Made by a program: the position numbers and the translations under genes. Of a stretch of DNA of 8,868 bases, positions 1 to 5,841 are shown piece by piece. Below the pieces are notes generated by a model, which saw only the letters and a program-made list of their open reading frames with translations, made no database searches and was not told the origin of the DNA. Source of the DNA: Micavibrio sp. UBA5572 (GTDB taxonomy: Bacteria > Pseudomonadota > Alphaproteobacteria > Micavibrionales > Micavibrionaceae); NCBI GenBank assembly GCA_002425415.1, contig DIMG01000002.1:1-8868 (forward strand), read 5' to 3'. Numbering within the stretch: the stretch's first letter is position 1; every line of letters begins with the position of its first letter.

Positions 1-43
1 TTAATTTAGGGGGGATTACCATCACACGCTCAAAAAGAAAACC

Positions 44-343
44 ATGCGGGCAGATGATTTGTCGGATTTTATCGCCTGTTATAATCCTGAAAACCGCCAT
101 GCACGAAAAGAGGCGTGGGATGCAGGAGAAAACCCAGAAGGCCGCTGGCGGAAATTCAGCTATGACGAGTTGATTGCTCGCGATAAGACGAGCCTTGATA
201 TTTTTTGGCTAAAAGACAAAAGCCTCAGTGATCTGGATAACCTGCCGGAACCGGATGAATTGGCTCAGGACATTATCGAGAACCTTGAAGCTGGATTAAA
301 CAGCTTCCGTGAGATTCTCGGTGCTTTGAATAAGGTGGCGTGA
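44..343 (+). CDS. hsdM: C-terminal fragment of type I restriction-modification DNA methyltransferase (HsdM)
   Basis: This is the end of the M subunit of a type I restriction-modification enzyme, which methylates adenine in the host recognition site together with HsdS. The 99 codons match the conserved HsdM tail: YNPENRH (residues 13-19), NPEGRWRKFSYDE (30-42), RDKTSLDIFWLKD (46-58) and the helical LPEPDELAQDIIENLEAGL. The catalytic methylase motifs lie upstream, outside the window. The ATG at 44 has no Shine-Dalgarno and is probably not a true start, because HsdM-like sequence continues upstream in the same frame (DYHHTLKKK, positions 14-40) until a TAA at 2-4. A frame break at the window edge is therefore likely. 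The next gene starts 17 bases after the stop, so this looks like the first visible gene of a plus-strand operon. No hsdS follows directly, which is unusual. Confidence 0.85.
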   Translation: MRADDLSDFIACYNPENRHARKEAWDAGENPEGRWRKFSYDELIARDKTSLDIFWLKDKSLSDLDNLPEPDELAQDIIENLEAGLNSFREILGALNKVA

Positions 344-359
344 TTAAGAGGGAAATATT

Positions 360-665
360 ATGAACGATACTCAGTTAAAAAGATCAATTCAGTCAGTTGG
401 AATGAAATGTTTTGTTAAATATTTTGAGCATTTTTTAGATTCAACAATAAAGAATGATGAGCTTGTTGAGTTGTTAATGAAAAATGAGGGCTGGATTGAA
501 AGTGGATGTAAAACACGTGTAGCTCAAGCCAAGCGTATAATAAACCACGGAAAGTCCAAAGACGCCTTAAAAATAATTGTTAACTCTAGCAAAATTGATG
601 CTGAAATAAATCTTCAGGCAAAAGAATTGTTAGCCAATAATAACGTTGTGCAAAGTAGAGGATAA
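360..665 (+). CDS. Unrecognised 101-aa protein in the hsdM/GmrSD-like operon
   Basis: I do not recognise this family. The product is small, soluble-looking and predicted mostly helical, with no signal peptide or membrane segment. It is rich in lysine, and its middle part (residues about 40-75) alternates charged and hydrophobic positions in a helix-like pattern. The start is well supported: AAGAGGG at 346-352 lies seven bases before ATG. It begins 16 bases after the hsdM stop and ends one base before the ATG of the GmrSD-like gene, so the two are very likely co-translated. Low GC, like its downstream neighbour, suggests that the two travelled together. A role as partner, specificity factor or regulator of the nuclease is inferred only from position. 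Confidence 0.7.
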   Translation: MNDTQLKRSIQSVGMKCFVKYFEHFLDSTIKNDELVELLMKNEGWIESGCKTRVAQAKRIINHGKSKDALKIIVNSSKIDAEINLQAKELLANNNVVQSRG

Positions 666-666
666 A

Positions 667-2400
667 ATGTCAAAACTAAGTGTTGATCAAAAAACAATAT
701 TTGATCTTTTGTCAGACAGGAAAGCGGATTTCCTAATTCCCGATTATCAGCGTCCCTATGCTTGGAATGAAGACCAGTGCCAAACACTCTGGGATGATAT
801 TTTTGCGTTCTCATTTCCTAACAATGATTATGAAGCATTTGATAAAAATGAAGAATATTTTCTTGGCTCAATTGTCACATATAAGAATGAAAATGGTAAG
901 TCAGAAGTTATTGACGGGCAGCAGCGTTTGACAACTTTAATGCTTTTACTTAGAGCTTTTTACGATAAATTTTCCAATATGCAGGATGCGAACTCAAAGC
1001 AAACTCGTATTAATATTGAGAAATGCATTTGGAAAACAGATGAGTTTGGTACGGCAGATAAATCAACACTTAAAATAGGATCAGAGGTTGCCACTGACAA
1101 CGATAAGGAAGAATTTCTTGAATTATTACGAACAGGTCATGTAAAAGTGGGCAGTAAAAGCCAATACGTCAATAACTATAAATTCTTTCAAAGAAAAATT
1201 GATGATTTTTTACAAGGCTTTGCAAGTTACTTCCCTTACTTGCCTGCTCGTATATTAGGTAATTGTATTCTCTTGCCTATTGAAGCTGAATCGCAAGATA
1301 CAGCGCTTCGAATTTTTTCAACATTAAATGATCGCGGGTTGCCGCTATCAGATGCTGACATTTTTAAAGCTCAATTTTACAAATATTACAGCGGGCTAAA
1401 TAAGAAGGACGATTTCATCTGCGATTGGAAAGAATTGGAAGAAATAACTGGTTCTGTTTTTAAACCAATTACGGGATCGCCAATGGATGAGCTATTTACG
1501 CGCTATATGTATTTCCTGCGGGCTAAAGAGGGAAATAAGAGTTCAACGACTGAAGCTCTTCGGAAGTTTTATGAAAGAAATAAATATCAGTACTTAAAGC
1601 AAGATAATACGATCGGTGATATAAAAGCTCTGGCTTTGTTTTGGAAAAGCGTTCAGCGCCAAGATAAGGATCGTTTTTCTGATGGTGTTCTTAAAAAACT
1701 TTTTGTATTGAACTATGCACCAAATGGTATGTGGCAGCACATCACATCCGTATTCTTCCTACGTAACCGAGGCAGTGATGGTTTGTTGGATGATACAAGA
1801 TTCAGTAAGTTCTTAGATAGAATAACAGCCTTTATTTTTACCTACGCCATTACCAATCCTGGTGTAAATGCACTGCGAACGCCTGTGTATGATGAGATGG
1901 TTAATATCATAAATGGTAATGATGCGACTTTCTCAAAGTATAAATTCAGTGAAGCACAAACACGCTATTTCTTTGAAAACTACGCATTCACTAATCAGCG
2001 AAATGTGACACGCTCTATTGTTACGTGGTATGCGTACACATTTTCAGAGCAGACACTTCTTGATGTAAATGAAATCCTACACATAGAGCATATATATTCT
2101 AGGAAGCGTCAAGAAATGGAAGGTGGTCTAAAATCAGAGAGCAATATCGATTCTCTAGGCAATAAAGTACTTCTTGAAGCGCGTATTAATATCAAGGCAT
2201 CAGATTATCGCTTTGATGATAAGAAAAAAATTTATAGCGGTGAGCTGCGTCGTGGGAAGAATAAAGACAAAAGTGAGATCGCTGAAATTGAGAAAATTAT
2301 TGGTTACGATGAGTTCGAAGAACAGCAGATTGTTGGAAGGGAAAAATCTGTATTAGATAGGTTTTTTGTATTCTTGCAGGAAGAAGAGTTGATTGCATAA
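667..2400 (+). CDS. GmrSD-like type IV restriction nuclease (DUF262 plus DUF1524/HNH)
   Basis: A single-chain member of the GmrSD family, nucleotide-driven nucleases that cut modified (for example glucosylated) phage DNA; relatives include BrxU and SspE. The N-terminal DUF262 part has IPDYQRPYAW at residues 24-33 and the nucleotide-binding DGQQR motif at 83-87, within VIDGQQRLTTLMLLL. The C-terminal DUF1524 part carries the His-Glu-His core of an HNH nuclease, HIEHIYS (472-478), followed by SLGNKVLLEARIN (496-508), which supplies the conserved Asn positions (499 and 508). At 577 aa the length is normal for a fused protein. I chose the ATG at 667 because AGAGG (657-661) lies five bases upstream. 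A TTG at 646 is in frame but would overlap the previous gene. The proline often seen after HxxH-I-[FY] is Ser478 here. It could also sense another modification such as phosphorothioate; the target cannot be read from the sequence. Confidence 0.9.
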   Translation: MSKLSVDQKTIFDLLSDRKADFLIPDYQRPYAWNEDQCQTLWDDIFAFSFPNNDYEAFDKNEEYFLGSIVTYKNENGKSEVIDGQQRLTTLMLLLRAFYDKFSNMQDANSKQTRINIEKCIWKTDEFGTADKSTLKIGSEVATDNDKEEFLELLRTGHVKVGSKSQYVNNYKFFQRKIDDFLQGFASYFPYLPARILGNCILLPIEAESQDTALRIFSTLNDRGLPLSDADIFKAQFYKYYSGLNKKDDFICDWKELEEITGSVFKPITGSPMDELFTRYMYFLRAKEGNKSSTTEALRKFYERNKYQYLKQDNTIGDIKALALFWKSVQRQDKDRFSDGVLKKLFVLNYAPNGMWQHITSVFFLRNRGSDGLLDDTRFSKFLDRITAFIFTYAITNPGVNALRTPVYDEMVNIINGNDATFSKYKFSEAQTRYFFENYAFTNQRNVTRSIVTWYAYTFSEQTLLDVNEILHIEHIYSRKRQEMEGGLKSESNIDSLGNKVLLEARINIKASDYRFDDKKKIYSGELRRGKNKDKSEIAEIEKIIGYDEFEEQQIVGREKSVLDRFFVFLQEEELIA

Positions 2401-2445
2401 ATTTTTGCAAATCTCTTAATGGCGAGGATAATCTTATGTAGCTGG

Positions 2446-2490
2446 TAAAACTGCCCCAAAAGGTTTCAATGTCTTAAAACTGGCCAAAAC
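2446..2490. repeat. Pair of 16-bp near-identical direct repeats, possible insertion-sequence end
   Basis: TAAAACTGCCCCAAAA (2446-2461) and TAAAACTGGCCAAAAC (2475-2490) match at 13 of 16 positions, 29 bases apart. Tandem spaced repeats of the TAAAA-CTG-CC type recall the multiple terminal repeats at the ends of some IS21-family elements; this comparison is from memory. No transposase gene or opposite end is visible, so at most it is a relic. It lies exactly between the GmrSD-like gene and a fragment of hsdM, where a rearrangement scar would be expected. Confidence 0.4.
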
Positions 2491-2532
2491 AACGTTCGTG
2501 AAATTTTTTGTACTTTGAGTAAGGTGGAGTGA
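2489..2532 (+). pseudogene. Relic of a second hsdM 3' end
   Basis: The 44 bases 2489-2532 align without gaps to the last 43-44 bases of hsdM (about 300-343), with roughly three quarters identity by hand count. In the frame ending in TGA at 2530-2532 they read NVREIFCTLSKVE, against SFREILGALNKVA in hsdM. The stop overlaps the ATG of the next gene by one base (TGATG), the usual arrangement for a gene translationally coupled to an upstream gene. The codon before it in this frame runs into unrelated sequence and a TAA at 2446-2448, so only the tail remains. It marks a place where cargo behind hsdM was exchanged or inserted. Confidence 0.65.
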
Positions 2533-2969
2533 TGGAAGACTTGTTTGATGAAGAACCCAAAAACTTTATCATCAGCATAAAACCAAATTATGCGCTAAAG
2601 ATTATTGATGGGGTAAAAACAGTAGAGTTGCGGAGGAGGTTTCCTGTTGACAATATCAAGGGGGGCAAAGTTATCGTTTATGCCTCAAGTCCCATAAAAG
2701 AAATTATTGGGTACGCTATTATTGAGAGCGTAGAAAAATTATCTGTGGCCAAGCTATGGAGAAAATATAATAAGGAGGCATGTGTTGAAAAAGATTTTTT
2801 TAACACATACTTTGAGGGTGTCGAAGAGGGGTATGCGGTATCTTTGTCTCATCCTGTTAAACTTGAACTTCCTATAGATGTTAAAAGTTTAGAGAAGAAA
2901 TATAAAATTTCGGCTCCCCAATCTTACTGTTATGCCTCAGCAAAAATATTAAAGGCAATAGGGGTATAA
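2532..2969 (+). CDS. ASCH-domain (PUA-like fold) protein
   Basis: A 145-aa protein of the ASCH group in the PUA-like superfamily, small domains that bind RNA or modified nucleosides; some members are nucleases or amidohydrolases. The diagnostic stretch is ISIKPNYALKIIDGVKTVELRRR (residues 14-36), containing the G-x-K-x-x-E-x-R signature as G27, K29, E32 and R34. The beta segment KVIVYASSPIKEIIGYA follows. I place the start at ATG 2532 rather than GTG 2529, because it overlaps the hsdM relic's TGA as TGATG and is served by AAGG (2521-2524). Its stop (2967-2969) abuts the ATG of the PIN-GNAT gene directly, so the two form a co-translated pair. The substrate is unknown; pairing with a putative ribonuclease/acetyltransferase suggests an RNA-directed role, by inference. 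Confidence 0.75.
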   Translation: MEDLFDEEPKNFIISIKPNYALKIIDGVKTVELRRRFPVDNIKGGKVIVYASSPIKEIIGYAIIESVEKLSVAKLWRKYNKEACVEKDFFNTYFEGVEEGYAVSLSHPVKLELPIDVKSLEKKYKISAPQSYCYASAKILKAIGV

Positions 2970-4475
2970 ATGAGTGAAAAATTACTCATTGATACGAATA
3001 TCCTTATTGGTCTAGAGGACAGTAAAGAGATTGATGAGGAGTTTTCTGAGCTCTTACAGAGATGCCAGTTAAACAGTGTTCAAATTTTTGTCCATGAAGC
3101 ATCGCGTTCGGACATTAATAGAGATAATGACCTTAATCGCAAGGCGGTTATTACTTCAAAAATTGCAAAATTTCCTGAGTTGAATGGAATTCCAATTCCT
3201 AATCAAGAGGCACTTGAAGCTGTTTACGGTGAAATAAAGAAGCCGAATGATTATGTTGATGTCATTCTTTTGTATACATTGCATGAAGTTGGTGCGGTAG
3301 ATTTTCTAATAACGCAAGATCGTGGATTGCATAAACGTGCCCTGAGGCTAGGAATAGCCAACCGTGTTTTCACAGTAGAAGACGCATTGGTATGGCTTCG
3401 GAATAAATACGATAGCCTATCAGTTGAGCTCCCTTTTATTGAAGAAAAACAATGTCACCAAATAAATCGCCGAGACGATATTTTTTTGTCCCTACAAGAG
3501 GACTATGACGGGTTCGGAGAGTGGTTCGATAGAAGTTGTGCCAGAAACCATAGGCCATGTTGGACAATAAATTTTAACAATGAGATTGCAGGGATTGCTA
3601 TACGTAAAGATGAGTCCTTTTCAGATATGATTGGGACGCTACCTTCAGCAAAAGAATCATTTAGTCGAGCCCCTCAGAAAATTCTTAAGATATGCACGTT
3701 CAAAATTAAGGAGAAGTACAGAGGGGAAAAGCTGGGTGAACAGCTGCTTAAGCAAATTCTCTGGTGGGCGCATAAAAACAATTATGACCTTGTGTACCTT
3801 ACTATATATCCAAAACACAAAAGTCTTGTGGATCTTCTGCTCCAATATGGATTTGAAAATGTGGGGCGCTCTGGTGGAGAGCTTTATTTGGCGAAGGCGT
3901 TTGGAGAGGGAGTCCTAAAAACCCTGTCATGCGCCGATCCTCTTGGGTATCATCGCCAATACTACCCCACTTTTCTAAGTTCTGAAAATATAAGGAAATT
4001 TTTAGTTCCCATTCATTCGGATTATTATGCAACACTTTTTCCCGAGAATGTTAATCGTCAACAGGCGGAACTATTTGCACAAACGGGCGGGATTAGTGGA
4101 AATAAAATTGCAGGAAATACTATTAGAAAAGTTTATGTTTGCCATGCGCAAACAAACTCCGTGCAAATAGGGGATGTGCTTTTGTTTTTTCTTCTAAAGG
4201 ATATTGGATCATTGGACTCTAATATGGGGGTTGACTCAGTAGATGTAATTATTAAATGGCGGGCAGGGAGGGATTCGAACCCTCGATGGGCTTGCACCCA
4301 TACTGCTTTTCGAGAGCAGCGCATTCAACCACTCTGCCACCTGCCCAAACCGCTAGTTACCCTTTGTTTCCAAAGGTCAAAAGTTAGTGGTTCGGCGTTT
4401 ATAGAAGAGAAAACGCCGTTTTTCAAGATGTATGTTAATCTTTGGTCTTATTTAGCTTTTTCCTTGGTTTTTTGA
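2970..4475 (+). CDS. PIN-GNAT-PUA-like fusion protein, 3' end truncated at the tRNA-Ser
   Basis: A three-domain protein. Residues 1 to about 140 are a PIN ribonuclease domain with the acidic set D8 (LLIDTNILI), E43, D94/D97 (NDYVDVILL) and D117 (LITQDRGL). About 165-310 is a GNAT acetyltransferase domain; its acetyl-CoA loop YRGEKLGEQLL (250-260) has R251 and G256, but Lys254 where the consensus Gly is expected. About 340-429 looks like the start of an EVE/ASCH (PUA-like) domain (TIRKVYVCHAQ, then IGDVLLFF at 400-407). Real coding sequence appears to stop at residue 429 (4256). From 4257 the frame reads the tRNA-Ser gene backwards (WRAGRDSNPRW...), then intergenic sequence and the antisense end of the integrase gene, about 72 spurious residues. 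AGGGG at 2960-2964 is the ribosome-binding site. The truncated product may be inactive or altered. Confidence 0.75.
   Translation: MSEKLLIDTNILIGLEDSKEIDEEFSELLQRCQLNSVQIFVHEASRSDINRDNDLNRKAVITSKIAKFPELNGIPIPNQEALEAVYGEIKKPNDYVDVILLYTLHEVGAVDFLITQDRGLHKRALRLGIANRVFTVEDALVWLRNKYDSLSVELPFIEEKQCHQINRRDDIFLSLQEDYDGFGEWFDRSCARNHRPCWTINFNNEIAGIAIRKDESFSDMIGTLPSAKESFSRAPQKILKICTFKIKEKYRGEKLGEQLLKQILWWAHKNNYDLVYLTIYPKHKSLVDLLLQYGFENVGRSGGELYLAKAFGEGVLKTLSCADPLGYHRQYYPTFLSSENIRKFLVPIHSDYYATLFPENVNRQQAELFAQTGGISGNKIAGNTIRKVYVCHAQTNSVQIGDVLLFFLLKDIGSLDSNMGVDSVDVIIKWRAGRDSNPRWACTHTAFREQRIQPLCHLPKPLVTLCFQRSKVSGSAFIEEKTPFFKMYVNLWSYLAFSLVF
4257..4346 (-). tRNA. tRNA-Ser (anticodon CGA)
   Basis: The minus strand folds as a complete class II tRNA. 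The acceptor stem is GGGCAGG (4346-4340) paired with CCTGCCC (4267-4261). The D-arm is GCAG-AGTGGTTGAAT-GC. The anticodon stem is CTGCT/AGCAG around the loop CTCGAAA, giving anticodon CGA (plus positions 4310-4312). The long variable arm ATGGG-TGCAAG-CCCAT is typical of serine tRNA, and the T-arm is GAGGG-TTCGAAT-CCCTC. Discriminator G and the CCA end are encoded (4260-4257). It reads UCG codons. It lies inside the island and can replace the split host copy at 5833-5872. The PIN-GNAT frame runs antisense through it. Confidence 0.97.
4307..4315. repeat. Attachment-core sequence inside the intact tRNA-Ser
   Basis: TTTTCGAGA (plus strand), the anticodon loop plus flanking bases, is shared exactly with the junction copy at 5833-5841. 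It is potential recombination core sequence, so the intact tRNA could itself be a secondary target for the integrase. Confidence 0.45.
4393..4423 (+). terminator. Rho-independent terminator for rightward transcription
   Basis: CGGCGTTT (4393-4400) and AAACGCCG (4411-4418) form a perfect 8-bp stem with a ten-base loop, followed directly by five T (4419-4423). It would stop transcripts of the cargo operon coming through the antisense of the tRNA before they enter the antisense of the integrase gene. On the minus strand the hairpin is not followed by T, so it is not a terminator for the integrase. Confidence 0.75.
4398..4426 (-). promoter_or_regulatory. Promoter of the intact tRNA-Ser
   Basis: On the minus strand TTGAAA (4426-4421) and TATAAA (4403-4398) are separated by 17 bases, a good sigma-70 type promoter. 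The predicted start near 4391 leaves about 45 bases of leader before the tRNA. Spacing and -10 box are the same as in the promoter of the split host tRNA. Both boxes lie inside the plus-strand terminator hairpin region (4393-4423). Confidence 0.65.
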
Positions 4476-5697
4476 CGTTAATTGCCGATGCATCCAAGGT
4501 GTTTTTGAGGTGTGAGGCATAGAATTGCTCAATCATCTCAACACTTGTACGGCAGTTTTTGGCGATCTGATAGATGTCTGCGCCCTCCATCAGGCGGAGG
4601 CAGATGTAAGTATGACGTAAGCTATAAGCTGTCCTTACATTTTCATCTCTATCAAATTTCAGATTTAACTCTTCAAGAATTTTGTTCATTTCATTCCTCG
4701 GTGTTTTACCGAAGATTTTGTCAGTGGGTTTACCGTCATGACGTTTCTGCATTCTCTGGAAGGGGAGAATGGCTCCTGTCATGCTTTTGCAATATCCTAC
4801 GCCGCGTTTGCCGCGTACTTCTATTTCAAGAAGGCGTTCGCCTATATCCTGATCTGTCACGATTGTGACATCTCTATATTCCAGCCGTGCGGCTTCATCA
4901 GGTCTCAGGCCAGTATTGGCCATGAATAAAACGTAGTCATGTAAATCTTCCCAGACATATTTGTAACGACCATCAGGAGTGTTTCTGGCGCGGTCGCGTG
5001 TTGCTTCATAAAGCATTTTATATTCTTCGGGTGAAAACCATGCCCGGTGTTTCACTTTCCCCGATGTTTTATATGGAGGGGAAATATCAGGAACTTGTTG
5101 AATCCACCCATAGCGGTGGGCTGTTTTAAGAACAAGGCGCAAGGTTACAGTTTCATGGTGCAGGGTGCTGCGAGATGGCTTACGGCCTTTATGTCCGTTC
5201 AGACTTCGTTGTATCCGGTACTCTTGCACTAGCCCTGCGGAAATCTCATTTAATGGCTTATCAGCGAAGAAAGGCATGAGGTGAACTTTGACACGCATTT
5301 CATGCTGTGCTGTCCATTCTTTGTTACGCTGGCCTTCTGTAATGATGCCGTATTCAGCGATGAATTTCTCTGCGGCTTCTTGGAAGGTATGGCCAGAAGG
5401 TTTTGGAGCAGGTTCTTTAGCTGGCATTCTGAGAGGTTGTGGACGTGTTCTCTCTGTTCCACCAGCGAATTGATTGAGCATTCGGGAGAGGCGGCTACTC
5501 TGTCCTCTTTGTTTGGCATCCAGATACGCAGCCATGTACCATTCCTGCGCGAAGTCTTTAGCAAGTGTCAGACTTTCTTCTTTTGTAGAGGTGCGGTAAT
5601 TGCGTCCAGCCATATAGGTGGAGCATTGCCAATAGCGACTGTTGTCGCGTTTGTAGATATGGACTTTACCGTCCATGAGGGTGTGGCTTTCACTCAT
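4435..5697 (-). CDS. Tyrosine recombinase / island integrase
   Basis: A 420-aa integrase of the phage/island tyrosine recombinase family, which cuts and rejoins the island and chromosomal attachment sites. The N-terminal part (to about 95) has a basic DNA-binding look (arm-binding type), followed by a core-binding SAM-like region (about 104-200, TFQEAAEKFIAEY onward) and the catalytic domain (about 215-395). Catalytic residues visible: R265 in NTGLRPDEAARL, K297 in VRGKRGVG, R361 in YSLRHTY and the nucleophile Y393 in EQFYASHL. The first His of the usual H-x-x-R is Tyr358, and the third-box LGH reads NCR (381-383); such variants occur among integrases with the TSVEMIE ending. The start is supported by GAGGG (5708-5704) six bases upstream. 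It points away from the junction and toward the intact tRNA, and could be transcribed from the split host tRNA's promoter. Confidence 0.93.
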   Translation of the reverse strand: MSESHTLMDGKVHIYKRDNSRYWQCSTYMAGRNYRTSTKEESLTLAKDFAQEWYMAAYLDAKQRGQSSRLSRMLNQFAGGTERTRPQPLRMPAKEPAPKPSGHTFQEAAEKFIAEYGIITEGQRNKEWTAQHEMRVKVHLMPFFADKPLNEISAGLVQEYRIQRSLNGHKGRKPSRSTLHHETVTLRLVLKTAHRYGWIQQVPDISPPYKTSGKVKHRAWFSPEEYKMLYEATRDRARNTPDGRYKYVWEDLHDYVLFMANTGLRPDEAARLEYRDVTIVTDQDIGERLLEIEVRGKRGVGYCKSMTGAILPFQRMQKRHDGKPTDKIFGKTPRNEMNKILEELNLKFDRDENVRTAYSLRHTYICLRLMEGADIYQIAKNCRTSVEMIEQFYASHLKNTLDASAINVKKPRKKLNKTKD

Positions 5698-5737
5698 AAT
5701 TAGCCCTCGTTAGTCCTAAAAACTGGTGCAAGCAAAG

Positions 5738-5756
5738 TGTGTAAGACATGTGTAAG
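5738..5756. repeat. Direct repeat TGTGTAAG x2, possible recombinase arm sites
   Basis: TGTGTAAG occurs at 5738-5745 and again at 5749-5756, with an 11-base period that places both copies on about the same face of the helix. They lie between the integrase start and the junction, where arm-type integrase or excisionase sites usually sit. The role is inferred from position and spacing. Confidence 0.4.
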
Positions 5757-5773
5757 TATATTATGAAAAAGTT

Positions 5774-5805
5774 AAAAAACTTATCATATTGATTTATAAT
5801 GATAA
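5774..5805 (-). terminator. Weak hairpin plus T-run upstream of the integrase gene
   Basis: On the minus strand TTATCAT (5805-5799) and ATGATAA (5787-5781) can pair across an 11-base loop; after one G comes a run of six T (5779-5774). The stem is only 7 bp and nearly all A-T, so termination would be weak. It lies between the split tRNA promoter and the integrase start and might act as an attenuator, or simply be an inverted repeat for protein binding. Confidence 0.3.
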
Positions 5806-5820
5806 TTTTGTGTTTTGATT

Positions 5821-5829
5821 TGCTATAAT
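5821..5829 (+). promoter_or_regulatory. Extended -10 promoter pointing out of the island
   Basis: TGCTATAAT at 5821-5829 is a consensus extended -10 element (TG-N-TATAAT). No convincing -35 lies 17 bases upstream, which extended -10 promoters can tolerate. Transcription would start near 5836, run antisense through the split tRNA half and reach the antiporter gene at 6004, so island DNA could drive a chromosomal gene. Confidence 0.4.
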
Positions 5830-5832
5830 GGG

Positions 5833-5841
5833 TTTTCGAGA
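5833..5841. repeat. Attachment-core sequence at the island junction
   Basis: TTTTCGAGA marks the point where tRNA sequence stops and island sequence begins. The matching copy in this window is in the intact tRNA at 4307-4315. The true partner site should be at the unseen left end of the island. Confidence 0.6.

Larger units (their letters stand above)
1..5841. mobile_element. Right-hand end of a genomic island integrated in tRNA-Ser(CGA)
   Basis: The segment left of the broken tRNA-Ser half at 5833-5872 has the marks of an integrated island. A tyrosine integrase sits next to the junction. A host tRNA gene is cut in its anticodon loop, and the same nine bases (TTTTCGAGA on the plus strand) recur in an intact tRNA-Ser inside the segment. 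The cargo is defence-like and AT-rich, while the right side carries a housekeeping gene (mutS). The left boundary is not in the window: no third copy of the nine-base core is visible, so the island should extend beyond position 1. An alternative is that only 4307-5841 is mobile and the genes left of the intact tRNA belong to another element. The tRNA stem differences argue against this but do not exclude it. Confidence 0.7.

Noticed and set aside
646..666. Upstream TTG start for the GmrSD-like gene
   Set aside because: It would overlap the preceding gene, while ATG 667 has a well-spaced AGAGG and begins the family-like N-terminus.
4257..4475. The last 72 residues of the PIN-GNAT reading frame as a real protein tail
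   Set aside because: They are the reverse reading of a tRNA-Ser, a terminator hairpin and the 3' end of the integrase gene.
5281..5703. 140-aa plus-strand open frame
   Set aside because: It lies wholly opposite the integrase gene, has no recognisable domain and is best explained as its shadow.
4307..5841. A minimal 1.5-kb element made of the integrase alone, with the intact tRNA as its regenerated target
   Set aside because: Joining the host 5' half with the intact tRNA's 3' half gives two mismatches in the anticodon stem, and the differences are confined to stems. Two separate tRNA genes fit better, although drift of the split half cannot be ruled out.
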